Part shown: positions 21,756 to 34,502 of the stretch, piece after piece
Layout of the letters: each line of letters opens with the position of its first letter
How positions within the stretch are numbered: the stretch's first letter is position 1
DNA from: Botrytis cinerea B05.10
Lineage: Eukaryota; Ascomycota; Leotiomycetes; Helotiales; Sclerotiniaceae
Assembly (NCBI RefSeq): GCF_000143535.2
Contig: NC_037311.1
Location: forward strand, 1,550,001-1,614,000
Length of the DNA stretch: 64,000 bases
Reading direction: 5' to 3'
Notes under the pieces: generated by a model
The model's database searches: none
The model's input: only the letters and a program-made list of their open reading frames with translations
What the model was told of the DNA's origin: nothing
Position numbers and translations under genes: made by a program

Positions 21756-23792
21756 TTATACAGAGCTGGCAACTGCCTTTTTTGGCGCTCGTTTTAATAA
21801 GCAGTGACTTCCCCAGTTCCTGCGAAATTTCTCTGGAATGAATGGTAAATCTGGCAACCATATGGTTCGTGCCAAAATGTGAGTTCTTGATGCGTCGAGG
21901 AATGGTTCACAATTTACCGTCTCCCAGTTCTCCGAATCCATGATATAGTGAGGCTCAAGCTCGGAGGCCACAGATCCAGGATAGTAGGTATCGACCAGAA
22001 AGTTACAGGTCTTGAGGTCAACCTGGTTATAATATTAACTTCTTGTACAAAACACGAGGAGAAAATTTTGCGAAGAGATTTACTTACATATTTGCTCATG
22101 TCCTCAAGGTTTTGGTCATTCATACCCGACGGGATGAGCCATGTCGACCAGATTCCAAATCCCGTGCTAGCTTCGGAAAACTCACCGGGAAGCAGACCAT
22201 CAAATTCGCTCTTTACAAATTTTGCTTTCATGCCGTTCGGTAAATGATAAGAGCTGGGGAACCTGTACCACTCTTTGGCAAAGCAGACCGAATCCCCTCG
22301 TGCCCCAATGGTACCGTTTTGGAGAGGACTATAAATTTTCAAGGGCGCCGAGTACGCTGCATAGATTCCATAAATTCTTGCCACACCAATATCCACGGAT
22401 CCAATGATGAAGAAGCTTACAAACAATAGCTTCAATTTTGCTGGAATCTTACCGACCAAGGTTTTGGGATCCGAATGGCCGAAAGCCGCCAAAACGATGT
22501 GAAGTGACATCGCCGCATTAAGTGCAAGGCAGGGGTAAGCTGGATACATAAATCGTTCTTCCTTATGTGGCTGGAAGGTGAAGATTGCAAGCCATATGTA
22601 AAATGGTGCCATAAAAACAACGCTGCGAAGAGCTGTTGTGGTACCGCCTTCTCGTGACCCAAATAGTTTCTGAAGTATGAAAAGAGGGAGAGCTGAAATT
22701 GCAAGCACAAACCAGATATTGAAGTTGAGAATCAAATTACGGATGTAAAAATGCCATGGCTCAGTGCCATAGATCTCAGGACCTCTTCCCTCGCCACTGA
22801 AGATATTATAAAGAACAATGTTCAAAGGGACAATCACTAATTGTCTATAGAAAAAGCCAGAAACAACGAATTCAGAAAACTTGCTACAATGTTAGCGTTT
22901 ATAGGAATGCAAACTTGGTAACAGCTTACCAAAACAAGCAATCCTCCAACAATCCCCCTAACGAACCTCATTACGGTATCGATGACGGCATCTTTATCGC
23001 TCAAACTAGCGAAAATCACTTCTTCGATCAAGAAAGGGGCAGACAAAGCCATGGAAAATGGCCAACCGAGAATTCCACCGACAGCGAACCAAAAAATACC
23101 CTGCGCAGTCTTCAAGCCCCCTCTCCAGTTCATGAAAGCGGCCATCCCAAGCATAGTTGTATACATAGCGAAGCTCGATGGTAAATAAGAGGCCGAGGCA
23201 TGAAAAAATCCAGGGCTGAAGATATTGGCCATCATGAAGAACATGGCGACTCGTGGGTTCAAGGTTCCGTTAATGACTCGAAACATCTGCGTCTGGCACA
23301 GGGCGCATATGAATGCGAGACAATATCGAATAAAGTAGAATTCGCCAACCTATATCTCAATTAGAATATTAACTATCCTTGAACATTCCATTTCTCTGTA
23401 CCTTTGTCGGAAACGGGAGTAGCCTTCTAAAGTTTCCCATCAGGGCATGGAGCATAACATATAGCCAACTTCGAATTGCATATTCCGGAGAATATTCCCA
23501 TGTTTGTAATCCGTAGCGATGGCTGAGATAATGTGTAGGTTCCCAGTAATTGAAGGTCTCGTCACAATCCTGTATAGGAGCATACAAAGCTGCCAATATA
23601 TTTGCTCCAAGAAAGACGTAAAATGCGCTGATAGGCTGAACTGCGAATGGAGTGGCAGGTCTATTGAAGCTTAATTAGTATATCCCGTACATAACGTTTC
23701 TGAAATACTGACTTTTTCTTTTTTGAATGTGAAGCTGTAGAAGCTTCTGCTCCTCTAGATGAGCCCAAACTTGTAGGCTGCGGAGGGGCCAT
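21756..23792 (-). CDS. ALG9: ALG9 alpha-1,2-mannosyltransferase (dolichol-linked oligosaccharide assembly)
   Basis: Five exons: 23792-23713, 23660-23402, 23349-22930, 22879-22088 and 22022-21756, giving 605 aa. Seen: a short basic N-terminus (HSKKKK), a membrane strand, then the GT22-family motif DCDETFNYWEPTHYL with the catalytic acidic pair in the first lumenal loop. LQTWEYSPEYAIRSW follows, then many hydrophobic segments, YGTEPWHFYIRNL and HKEERFMYP, all hallmark ALG9/PIG-B-family segments. In the ER lumen the enzyme adds two alpha-1,2 mannoses to dolichol-PP-linked Man6 and Man8 intermediates using Dol-P-Man. The last intron boundary of exon 3 requires the AAG acceptor at 22880, as a TAG four bases upstream would shift the frame. 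The gene is divergent from NAF1. Confidence 0.93.
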
Positions 23793-24285
23793 TGTTGCAA
23801 TTGACTTGCTTTTTTGATCGGATTTCAAAATTGAATTCAATGCATGCAGACTTTAAACGATGACATCGTGTTCTAGTACGCACGAAGTACATTTTAGCTC
23901 GGGCCTGCGTAGGTACGTACTTACATAAAGCTTACATAAAGTGAGAAGCTTGGATTGTGCGCACTGGCACGTGACTGATAAGAATCGATAAAAGCTTATC
24001 GCCTGCGCTAAGATTAGATGATTAGCGTCGGGAAATATTTGGAAATTTTGAAGCTCAAAAACTTTCTGGTCAATAACACAACATTGAAGTATTGCATTGC
24101 ATCGAATTTTTGTTAAATTTCTTTTGAATACCCATATTCATATTGTAGTCTTATAATATCATATTGGCACTCGAATCAAGTATTCAAATCCGAGTCAATT
24201 AACAAAGTCTACCACGGAAAATACTCGAGCGCCATACACCATCACCAAGTCCTTTCGCATATTGTTTTCGATTTCCACTAGAAGC
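23793..24285. promoter_or_regulatory. shared upstream region of ALG9 and NAF1
   Basis: This 493-bp non-coding interval separates two divergent housekeeping genes. It contains a GTACGTAC palindrome within CGTAGGTACGTACTTAC near 23910 and AAGCTTA repeats at 23928-23950. It is presumably a bidirectional promoter; no TATA box stands out. Confidence 0.5.
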
Positions 24286-26466
24286 ATGAGTAATTCTGAC
24301 TCCGTTCCGTCAATTCCTCCGCAAGAGGAGAAGCTTCATCTAAAAGGGGAGAGCGAAGAATCAGCCTCATCTTCATCCACTTTCTCCAATATACCTGGGC
24401 TGGGACGGCTTGGGAATGCGCCAAAGTCTGAGAATCCAACCCCATCAGCGAAGAACAACCACGCAGAGAACCACTTGAAAGAATTGGCCACACCCAAAGA
24501 CAAGTTACCAGAGAGTAGTCATGATCAATCCCAGGGAGATTTCAAAATGGCGGATGCCGAACCTCTACTTCAAGAATCTGCGACTTCTATGATCAATGAT
24601 ACGACTTCGGAACACCTTCCAGAAATCAAAAAAGAAATTTTACAAGAGACCGGAGCTGAAATCGAGCAAGTAAGAGATCATAACAATTCGGAGATCAAGC
24701 AAGCTCCTCTGGAAGAAGCCACAGTGACCAAGCAATACACTGACAACAACGACGCGATGGACATTGCGACGTCACAACCTACCACAGACGCTCATGTAGA
24801 ACAAGGAGAAACGATGAAGTTGGGAGAATCATTAGGAACTCAACCTAGTACTAGTGATATTCAAGTCCAGGAGAGCCTTGCCAATCAACCGGATTTGACC
24901 CATGCTTTAGAGGCAATGCTAGGAGGTCTGCTACAACCTGCGACTGTGACTGCGGATGTTGCAACGAACAATGTATCTGCAGCACCAGCGACAGAGGAGG
25001 AACACCCAGAATGGGAGGTTGACTCATCTCCATATGAGTCTTCGTCAGATTCGTCAAGTGACAGTTCATCCGAGGACGATAGCGAGGAGGAGGATGGAGA
25101 AAATGCCTATAAATTATTAAGTCCAGAAGAACAAGCAAGAATTCTAATGACGGAAGGCGATGGGGGTTCAGACGATGAGGGAGCGGCACGTGGAGAAAAG
25201 CGCGCCGGGGGGCACTTACGTACAAAGAACGAAGTTCCGGAAGAAGTGATACCCAAACCAGATGTCACAATAACGCCTGAGATGCCTATCACAAGATTGG
25301 GAGATGTGGAAGGAGTCGTGGATAGCATCATTCTCATCAAAGCTTTCACAAGTGGAGAGTATCAAGTGCTTAGAGAAGAATCTGTGCTATGCTTACAGGA
25401 TCGCAGCGTTATAGGTGTAGTGTCGGAAACGTTGGGCAGAGTGGAGCAACCATTGTATTGTGTAAGATTCACGAATGCAGCTGCAATTGCCGAAGCGGGA
25501 ATATCTGTTGGAACTACGGTGTATTACTCTGAGCAGCATTCAACATACGTCTTTACACAAGCTTTGAAAGCATACAAAGGTACAGATGCTTCAAACCTGT
25601 ATGACGAAGAAGTCGGCGACGAGGAAATGGAATTCTCCGATGATGAAAAGGAGGCTGAGCACAAGCGAATGATAAAGCAGAAGAAGGCAGAAAAGAGAGG
25701 TGGTAAGACTCAGCAAAATGGTGGTCATTCACGTGGTGGGCATGCTTCACAAAAAACATATACCCCTGGTAACAACAGCGCCGTGTTGAACTATGACGAA
25801 GCCGAGGATGGTCCTTATAAGACTCTTACTAGACCGATTGGATTTACTGGTGGTGCAACTGGCACTGAAGCTCCTCAAGAGGGTTCGCATTATAACAGAT
25901 CAAGCCAACGCGGTGATCATGGAGGTAGGGGTAGAGGGAGAGGTCGTGGAGATAGAGGCAGAGGAGATTGGGGAAGAGGACGAGGAAGAGGCGGTGGACA
26001 TAACGATCGAAACACCAACTCTCGTAATAATTCATCGCAATCAAGCCATGTATTACCCCCTTCCACTCCGAGCCCCGGAGCATTCAACTCTCAATCAGCT
26101 TCATTACCCCCAAAGCCTAACTTTCCACCCCCGCCACCTTCGAATATTTACAGCAATCCAAATCAGCCACAGCAATATCAACCTCAACCATCACCACAAT
26201 ACCCATCCCAACAACCTCCAGTATGGCCAATGTACCCGCAAGGTTATCAGCAACCATATCAGCAACCATATCAACAGCCTCAACAACCCCAGCAACCTTT
26301 TGCTCAAGCACAGAATCCTTGGGCAGGTATGCCTCCTCCTCCTCCCTTGCCAGCAGGTGCGTTCATAAATCCGGCATTCTTCGCTCAACAGAATGGAGCA
26401 AACCAAAACGGAGCAAATCAATGGACTCATCCTAGCCAGCAAAATGGAAACGGAGGTAGTCGGTAA
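24286..26466 (+). CDS. NAF1: H/ACA snoRNP assembly factor NAF1
   Basis: Intronless, 726 aa. Seen: an acidic Ser/Glu-rich N-terminal 320 residues, including an SSSDSSSEDDSEEEDGE patch, then a Gar1/NAF1 beta-barrel at about 326-440 (ITRLGDVEGVVDSIILIKA ... VIGVVSETLGRVEQPLYCVRF ... VYYSEQHSTYVF). A DEEVGDEEMEFSDDEKE segment is followed by a Lys-rich stretch. An RGG-type arginine-glycine box lies at about 545-580, and the tail is Pro/Gln-rich with short YQQPYQQ repeats. NAF1 holds dyskerin/Cbf5 during co-transcriptional assembly of H/ACA snoRNPs and is exchanged for Gar1 in the nucleolus. The ATG at 24286 is the first in frame. Other open frames inside the repetitive 3' part are shadows. Confidence 0.92.
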   Translation: MSNSDSVPSIPPQEEKLHLKGESEESASSSSTFSNIPGLGRLGNAPKSENPTPSAKNNHAENHLKELATPKDKLPESSHDQSQGDFKMADAEPLLQESATSMINDTTSEHLPEIKKEILQETGAEIEQVRDHNNSEIKQAPLEEATVTKQYTDNNDAMDIATSQPTTDAHVEQGETMKLGESLGTQPSTSDIQVQESLANQPDLTHALEAMLGGLLQPATVTADVATNNVSAAPATEEEHPEWEVDSSPYESSSDSSSDSSSEDDSEEEDGENAYKLLSPEEQARILMTEGDGGSDDEGAARGEKRAGGHLRTKNEVPEEVIPKPDVTITPEMPITRLGDVEGVVDSIILIKAFTSGEYQVLREESVLCLQDRSVIGVVSETLGRVEQPLYCVRFTNAAAIAEAGISVGTTVYYSEQHSTYVFTQALKAYKGTDASNLYDEEVGDEEMEFSDDEKEAEHKRMIKQKKAEKRGGKTQQNGGHSRGGHASQKTYTPGNNSAVLNYDEAEDGPYKTLTRPIGFTGGATGTEAPQEGSHYNRSSQRGDHGGRGRGRGRGDRGRGDWGRGRGRGGGHNDRNTNSRNNSSQSSHVLPPSTPSPGAFNSQSASLPPKPNFPPPPPSNIYSNPNQPQQYQPQPSPQYPSQQPPVWPMYPQGYQQPYQQPYQQPQQPQQPFAQAQNPWAGMPPPPPLPAGAFINPAFFAQQNGANQNGANQWTHPSQQNGNGGSR

Positions 26467-27093
26467 TTCATGATGGGAATGGAATATGTATGACCATTGT
26501 AGCTAAGAATAAAATCATGACCAATAAACTCTTGGTCTTTCTCGACGTTCAATTAAACTCATATTGATGATACTTGAATTGACGACACTCATTCACAACA
26601 TTAGGTGGTTTGTTCCCTCCATCTCCAAATCTAGTGGTTAAATGGTAACTACCAAGCGATTCTCACATGTTTGCATCGTTCTGATACCTCCATTGCGACC
26701 AAGTGGCTCTCTACTGCGGGTATCATAAAGATTGTACCCAAAGTCCCCTCCATCCCCCCCAGTCCATGATCAAAGTCGTATCATTTGCAATCAATCATCA
26801 TCAAGTGATTCAAGGTCAAGAATATTTTCTATGCCTGATGAGGTGTTCATACGCCGGTCATTGATATTTGACTGTGATAACCCATACCCGAAACGGAAAA
26901 AAAGTCCCTGGCGATAAGAACGAATCTGGTGGGGTTCTGCCGCGAGACAGATCTTATCATTCATTTTCAATTCACGATACATACATAAACACATGATTCC
27001 ATTGATGTATCAATATGCTTTATTTCAAGCCAGTTCAAGGACTTGCATCTAAATTCTCTTCGACTTCGATTTCAGGACTGAGTTGTTGTGAAA
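26467..27093. other. intergenic between NAF1 and the HDOD-like gene
   Basis: 3' flank of NAF1 (AATAAA-like motifs near 26508 and 26525) and promoter of the next gene. No gene seen. Confidence 0.6.
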
Positions 27094-28551
27094 ATGGGTG
27101 AGAAAAATTGGGATGGCTTGAAACTATGGACCAAATCTACCTGCGAGCGACTCAGCACCTCGGAAACCGCTCGAGTTGTTAACGAAAAGCCTAAGATGTT
27201 GTTTTATTCTGCGGGCTTAGTCTGCCTTGGAGTATGGCTGTTAATCCGAGCTGCAACAATTTTCAAGAAACCAAAATATCCCAGACCGAGAACACCTGAT
27301 TTAGAGAAGCCGACTTTTAGGAACGGCAAAGCACAGAGACCTTTGGGAGGTTAGTATGATGCAGTGGTTGGTGGATGGCAGCTGATTTCTTGATAGTGTG
27401 GGAGCCTATGCAGTTCGAACGCCCAACGGCAGTTCCTTTTCCTAATTGGGATGTGAAGCAAACGAAGCCAAATCCATACCGTCCATTTCGCCATGGAGTA
27501 TATCACATTACTATGGGTTTACGCAACATGGATTGGAATGAATGGATAGGTACATGAATCATAACTCAAGCGGAAGGCTGCATGGCTGATATTTCACAGA
27601 ATTGGATAACCATTACATGAAATTTCATGACGACAAAGCTAAACGTATCGTCGAACGTGGAGCTAGATCTTGCTACACCGATCCTTCGGCGTTTGATGGT
27701 GCTGTTGAATTGCTTGAAGAGCTTTGCGCGTATCTCCCAGAACGTTACCCCACACTCTACAAACGCACTCCAGTCGGCATGGACAATCTTCTCACTAACG
27801 AATCATTCAACATCGTTGAAAGACCACTTGCAGAGGATCCAATGCAGATGGCAGCCCGCTTCACGCAAGACGATTTAGCAATCATGTTTGAGAAGGAAGA
27901 TGGCCAATACTATCTTCTTGCCGGCGCGATCTTACTAGCGGGATTTTGGCGTTTGGAGGATAAATTAGGCATGCCATTGAGCGAGATACACACATCTGGC
28001 GACGTACCAGGGTACCAAGCGAAATTGGAGAAAGGAATGATGAACTTCTTCCGCAGAGTGCAGCCTAATGGACCCGTGCAGCGCGTAAGCCTCACTTGCG
28101 CGATTATGTGACTACCTACATGTACTGACCGGTGTTTCAGAACAACTATTTCATTCAAGTAGACGATGAACTATCATGGTCATCAAGCATTGGCTCGGAA
28201 AATGGAGCGCCCGGTAGTTTCAGTTGGGACACTGCAGAGAAAAATAAAGCCGTTGAGCATCATTGGTTTCGTTCCGAACGGCAGTCATTGAGGAGACTAC
28301 CTAGATCCGGCGGTGTGGTGTTTACTATCAGAACATACTTCCATCCAATTACGGAGATATGCAAGGAGCCGTATGTACCGGGAAGATTAGCAAGTGCTGT
28401 GAGGAGCTGGGGTGAAGATGTGAGTAAATACAAGGGAAAGGAAAAGTATGGTGAGGTCCTATTGGAGTATTTGGATAAGAAACATAAAGAGCAAGTCGAA
28501 GCGGGCCTTGATTTGGAGAAAGAGGAAGAAGTCAGAGCATATCCTTATTAG
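27094..28551 (+). CDS. membrane-anchored DUF3445/HDOD-like haem protein
   Basis: Four exons: 27094-27349, 27397-27549, 27600-28084 and 28141-28551, giving 434 aa; every join preserves frame. Seen: an N-terminal membrane helix at about 35-57 (MLFYSAGLVCLGVWLLI), a proline-rich linker, then the domain core. That core has GLRNMDWNEWIELDNHYMKFHDDKAKRI, LPERYPTLY, ARFTQDDLAIMF, YLLAGAILLAGFWRLEDKLG, SEIH...VPGY and FRSERQSLRRLPRSGGVVFTIRTY. This order matches DUF3445, called heme-dependent oxidative N-demethylase-like. Characterised bacterial relatives bind haem and use O2. The fungal substrate is unknown, and the anchor suggests an ER or outer-membrane site (inference). Two ATGs and a GTG near the start were weighed; the ATG at 27094 gives the helix. 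Confidence 0.85.
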
Positions 28552-31500
28552 CGCACGTTTTTGGAAACTTAGAATGCTTGAAATTATGAGCGATTTGGGA
28601 GGCTGGGCGTTGAGCTCTTTGTTTCCTCATTCTGCCGGGTCAGGATTAGCCTAGTAGCGATTGACATGATATTATCAATTTACCAGTTTTCAAGAGAACA
28701 TTCGTCTCCACTCGCGAGAATATTGCTACTAGTCCATCAACTCGCGTTCACCACAAAAGAGAATCTGCTTTGTCACTGAATCATGGATATCTTGCGTCTC
28801 CTCGCGCATATTCTTAACGAGCTTCTTGTGTGTTGGAATATGCAGATATGATCTGTCTCGGGAAGCAACGCACCGCTCAGGACTCCACTAGTCCACTCAA
28901 TTATAAAATCACGTGAATATCATCGAACTAATCGGTAGGGCATTTGGGATTTCGGTATATACGCTCTAACATTCCTCAAAAATTGTTCTGTTCCCTTTTC
29001 TTCACGCTGGTCGTGGTTTATCTTCTTGCTTTGGTGCTGGTCGCCCTTTTCAACGCCGTATGTCGATTTCGATGGCGCCATGACTGCGTACTTGTCTTGT
29101 GTCGCTGTTGTTCCAAGACTTCTGTGTTTTGGTATTTCATTTTCAATCACATTTTCCTTTTAATCATTATCTCGCATACTCTCTTCTCACTCCTGCCAGT
29201 CACATAACAACTCTGGGTTGCAATTGCATCGAGCATCATTGCTTCATGGTTCAATCTTACCATTAAACGCCCTTCCAATGACTAAGGAATAATACTTGCT
29301 CCATATGTCTTCCAGTTCGAGGAGAACTTAGAAGGTGTCTAAGAATTCTGGCATGTGAATTATTCCGACTCATTACGAAAGTCTCAAGGTCGAGTTGATA
29401 CAACCTCTGCAAACTATCAAGCCATGCCAGACGCCTAGCAGACCTTGGATTCGTGAGAGCTGTTGCTGGAGAATATCTAACGCCCTCGAAGTTTTCATAT
29501 AAGAAGCTTTATTGCTGTAAGCCACTATTCATATGTTTGTTTCGATAATTGTTGCTGATGTTGATGCAGTGGGGGAAAGACAGAAGGCCAAACAGCTGAG
29601 AAATGCATACCCAAGTGGGTCAAGTCATCAAGCTAGTGAGGGTATATTATTGATCTTCTCGGATGGATCATGATGGATGATGAGAATGCTGTATCACAAC
29701 ACACATACTCTACGGTCATCGCACGCCACGAACTATGATTCTGAGTTCAGCACCGCCTCACTCACAGTGAGCAAGCCTTCTTCACTCACTCTTCCAAAAT
29801 TACCAGCCAACCTGTTTGATTGTAAAGATGATGTGTTCTACTTGGAGGGTCCGCGCGCTATAACCGGAGCAACGACCCCTATCCACGGATTTATTTGTCA
29901 CCACTTAGTGGCTACTGGCTCTCGTTAGATTGAATCTTCCAAACCTCATAAACATTAGCAAAATGTTCGCTCCAAGACAGATATTGTTGACGTCTAAGAG
30001 ACTCAATGCTGCATCAAGCACCGACTTACCACAGAAAAGACAATTTCAAGCATCATAATACACGAACAGTCCAGGGGTGTCAGCCACTTGAGAATAATCA
30101 TTGCAATACCAATCTCAGTGATACCGATCGGGTTGCGATTCTTGGTGATGATGATTATCATGGGTTCCAAAATAGAATATCGTGGTGTATATCAGTTACC
30201 TCCTTACCATGTTAGACAATGTTCTCAATGGAGCGTCATCTTCCTTCACGTATCAGTCAGTACCTACCGAAACTACGGTGTCACTTGCCTACCTCTTTCT
30301 TCGACGGTCATGCAGATTTCAAGAACCTTGAACAAAGTACCTTAATCAATGCGACCCACTTCGATTAGACGACAGATCGTCAGTTGGTTTCGGATCATGT
30401 CGAGGCTTTATGCTCTGATAACTGGATTCAAAATCTCGCCTTTAATAGATATCTACAGCCAACCGTTAATTATTAACATGATGGCAATACACATTTACCA
30501 ACACAGAAGCTATCTATCTTCACACGGAAGCGGGCATCCAGGCAGATGATTCTTGCTGTGCGAAACTGTGCAAGTAAACCATAATCTTCAGCTTTTGATA
30601 TATTGGCGGGAGATTTTCCCGTCAAAACATACCTCCCTTGAAGAAATCAAACTAAAGCAAAGCTACTACACTAGTTCCGTAGCTTGTGGTCTTTGTCGGC
30701 AGCGTTCAGTGCCTTTTTGTCGAGGTGGTCAACACGAACATGGAGATGAGAGACATTGTGTTTCCATCACCCAGATATTTATCTCAAGTCGGCGGCAATA
30801 GTGTGACTCTTTTCAGATATTCATATGGCAAATTCTAGTCAGTTCCAGGAAGAAGACTTCTGGAATGGGCAGCTGAAACTCGTTCCTGTTGTTCATAGAG
30901 GTTTTCGCATTATCGAAAAGAATACCCAACACCATCTATGTGGTTATCTCCAGTACAGCAATAAGCGTTTAAGCAATAATGAAGCGAGGACCTCACAAGG
31001 GAAAATTGAGTGGAATGAATCGAAACCATAAGCTTTGCTTGAATGCAAAGGTATACAAATTAAGATCCTTTGATATTTCAAATAGTTTCCAGATGTATAT
31101 GATGGGTGGACTGCATCAAAGATCAATAATAGCGAAAAGATTCATAACAAAGCATTGCAGATTTCAGACCAAGTTATTATGGAATGCATTTCTCAACTCC
31201 TATAGTTGACATCCCCGAGTGTTGTACCGATCCGGAAAAGCAGATTCGAGTACTCAGAATGGCGGAAGCCTCGAGCGACCCTGTCAATCACTTTCTACAC
31301 GAAAAGAAATAATGCAGAATGATTGTTCATCAACACCCCTCCTTGAGAGAAATCATCGTTACAAGCAAGCTGCCACGAATGGTTTATGCTTCGAGCCCCG
31401 AGAGAGTCTCAGGCTTTCGATGAGATTTACAACCGAGATGGAGGGGATCTGGTACGGATTTCTGGAGATGTCTCTCATGAAAGACGTGCTATACCATCGA

Positions 31501-34500
31501 GCTTTCCTGGTGCGGGAAATATGTAGCATTAGCAGCCAATGGACGGTTAACATTTGATGCCTGAGATACAGAAACGCCAGATTGTAGGCGAACAGATATT
31601 CAATCAAACATATCGGAGAATTACGGGGGGCATCTAGTATAAACGGCTCGTTGTTTCAGATCTCTGTGACGGGACTCTGGTCATAGGATTATTACTAGCG
31701 ACAGACTGGTCTTCGATCCGAAATAGATTGTCGCATCGATCTCGCACAGATAGTGGACGATGCGCAGAACAAATTTGGAAAGGATTCTAGCTGTGGTATT
31801 CTATTAGCCATCTACTTAATGACCAAATCAAGAGTTTCGGCTTCAGAATAGCAGAAAACACGGAAAAGCAGAAGCGTCTAAAAGAGGCCAAATCAAATAT
31901 CTCGCTATCTTTTTACCGGCCGAATATCCTGGTAGCCGATGCTGCTTGAATATCAGTAACATGTTTCTCGATAGGTTCGAGAGTTGTATGATTCAGAATT
32001 ATTGCAACCACCCAATAGCTTGTCAAAATGTCTCAACCTAATTTAGAACCAGTCACCCCAGAATGTTCGCTTGCGCCAGAACCTCGATATTAGGTTTCGT
32101 AGTTCCAGTCGTCGGAACACCGGAAACTCGGACAAGATTGCGAACCATAGTACTATTATGACTTCACCATCCTCATGGTGATGCCAACACTACATCTAGC
32201 TACGAAAACTATGGGTACAAGTGGAATTTAGTAAGAGTGGATTCAATACAAGAAGATCAGTTGCAACTTTTCCAAATGCAGGTACACGGAAGAAGGGTTT
32301 GCTCAAATCTAACCTCGGCGAGCGAAAAGAAAGCCCAATATCGTCCACAAAATTGACACTAGACTGTTTCTCGCTTGGGTGTTGAAAAGGAGGCGTGTTA
32401 GGTGTCTTGATTGAGACTTTGGGATGGATTTGGGTCGCCTCGATCACTCTAATGCTAGAACTTTCACAGCAGACAGAATGCCGATGGATCATTTGCAAAC
32501 AACATAGACCATCATTTCAAAGTAGGCTTTGTGATTGCAGTAAAAGGAAAACACAATACCGCTGATATTTTCGATTGGTTGTCCATCAAGTGTAGGAACC
32601 TACACGCCGCGTACTTGCCTCAGAAATTCACGAATTAGTCCAAGGATTTGACATTGGAGCTGCAATTTTTGTCATGGTCCAGGCATTTCTGGCATGAAGA
32701 CACCCTCATTTTTGTGCACATTTTCGAAGTCTTAAGTGGCTTATACGACTTGGTCGTGTCGATTGTCATAAACGATGTCCGTGGGACAAGACTCATGTGA
32801 TACACGAACATCAAAAGATTTCGCGGACCTGTGTACAGCCATTACTATGATTCTATGGAACGCATGTCAAATCAGTGAATACTTCAATCCAATGGCCCAC
32901 AGCGCGTGGAGTAATACGACGACGTTCGGAGCGATTGCATCGTCCACAAACTCTAGAAAAGCAATTGTCAATTTTCTCCGCGGTCTGGGAAATGCTCAGT
33001 CTGAAGGTCGGTTAGTGGATTGCGGTCATGCAAAGAAACCAAATCAACTGCAACAGATATCCAAGGTAGAAGAGTTATTCAAGTCCACGGCAATGCTGAA
33101 ACGGTTATTAAATTCTTGGATCGAAGTTCCAGATCCACTTGAAAGTATTGCAGATACCCAGATCTGGGCCCACCTGAAGTTAGATATAGGTGGATGGTAA
33201 CGAAGTCATTGTTGCTGGCCAACATTGCACTGTTCTGAGGGACAACTTTTAGGGGTATGTAAATCATGGGAAATTTTAGCGAGTGGGTTGCAGAGTGATT
33301 ATTGCTTCAAATCTTGGGTAGCTTCGCCTATTTGGTTCGAGGGATGGTTACTGAAGTCGAAAATTTGAGAAAATGTTTATTCGAAACGCACTCTCGGCCC
33401 TGACGATGACGTCTGGTCGGTCAGACTGTCATCGATCCCCTGTATCACTTCGAATGTCTCAAACCCAAGCCATGAAAAAGATATAAAATTAGCTTTTTGC
33501 GCGTCCGTTTAGGTGGAAAGATTCTAAGGTTTATGTGATCATTACGAAATCGATCTGGTTACAAACGGCAATCGGAGAGAAGGACAAGATGGAAGTCTTC
33601 GCGAAAACGCGAATTGACTTTACGTTAAGCATTCGAAATAAGCTCAATCTTCGTGTAAGCTTGTAAGTTACTCGCCAGTTCGTTGAAAGTCGATTTATTC
33701 GGTGTTATGGCATTGAGGGAGTGTACATGGCACTAGAAATATGGAAGAGAGGGTTCAATATTTGACTATAGAGTGTCTTGGCACCTGTGTTCTCATTCAA
33801 GAAAGACTAGACGCTCGGTAGATAATTGCTTAATAGAGTGCTACTCGAATAATAAAACTTTCACCTGAGAACGTCCTCAACCATATTCCCTTGCCTCAAT
33901 CTCGTGTATCATGTTGTGACAACCATACACCTGCCATCACCGTGCCCCCTCCCCCTCCTGCTCCGCATCCGGAAAATGCTCCTCTCCTCGACGCAAGAAT
34001 TGGATTCTCCAGACAAGACTTGTTAATGATGTATTGTTGAACCGAGAATGAATGAAAAAAACTTCATATTATTTCACAAAATTATATTAGAAGCTATTGA
34101 CTAAAGAATGCAGATATTAGATAATCCATTGCTTAAAAGCTGAAGTATTCCGGAGGGTCGATCCATATCTGGATGCGTCTTGGTAAAAAATTTGAAGTCC
34201 GAAGACAGCAAGCACTTGACCATACAAAAGAGACAAAATTGGCAATTAACGGAAGTACTCAGAAGATAGAACACAAAGAGACGAAACTACTAATTCCCAT
34301 GTAGATGTTGATCCAGTATCTGTAACCTCTCGCTAGGGGGCCATGCTTCCCAAGTCTATAAAAACGCCGTGCCTTCTATTTTTATTTATCCCAATTCCCA
34401 TTGCGCCGGTGACCTGCTGGTCCAAAGAAACTGGTATAATGTCTATGCCTTGCCCATATATGTTGATAAAATACACCGCGAATAAATAACAACGTATTCC

Positions 34501-34502
34501 GA
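28552..34502. other. 6-kb gene-poor stretch with faint coding relics
   Basis: No intact gene recognised. Short unrelated plus frames of 60-140 codons occur, the longest at 32775-33200 (141 codons), without splice continuity. Two fragments hint at a decayed multidomain enzyme: SQVGGNSVTLFR near 30770-30810, like a carrier-protein phosphopantetheine motif, and a DLVRISGDVSHER-like stretch near 31450. Neither suffices for a family call. The last 1.2 kb is the 3' flank of the Mpv17 gene. Confidence 0.45.

Noticed and set aside
25793..26368. 191-codon plus frame within NAF1
   Set aside because: Shifted-frame shadow of the repetitive RGG and Pro/Gln-rich coding sequence.
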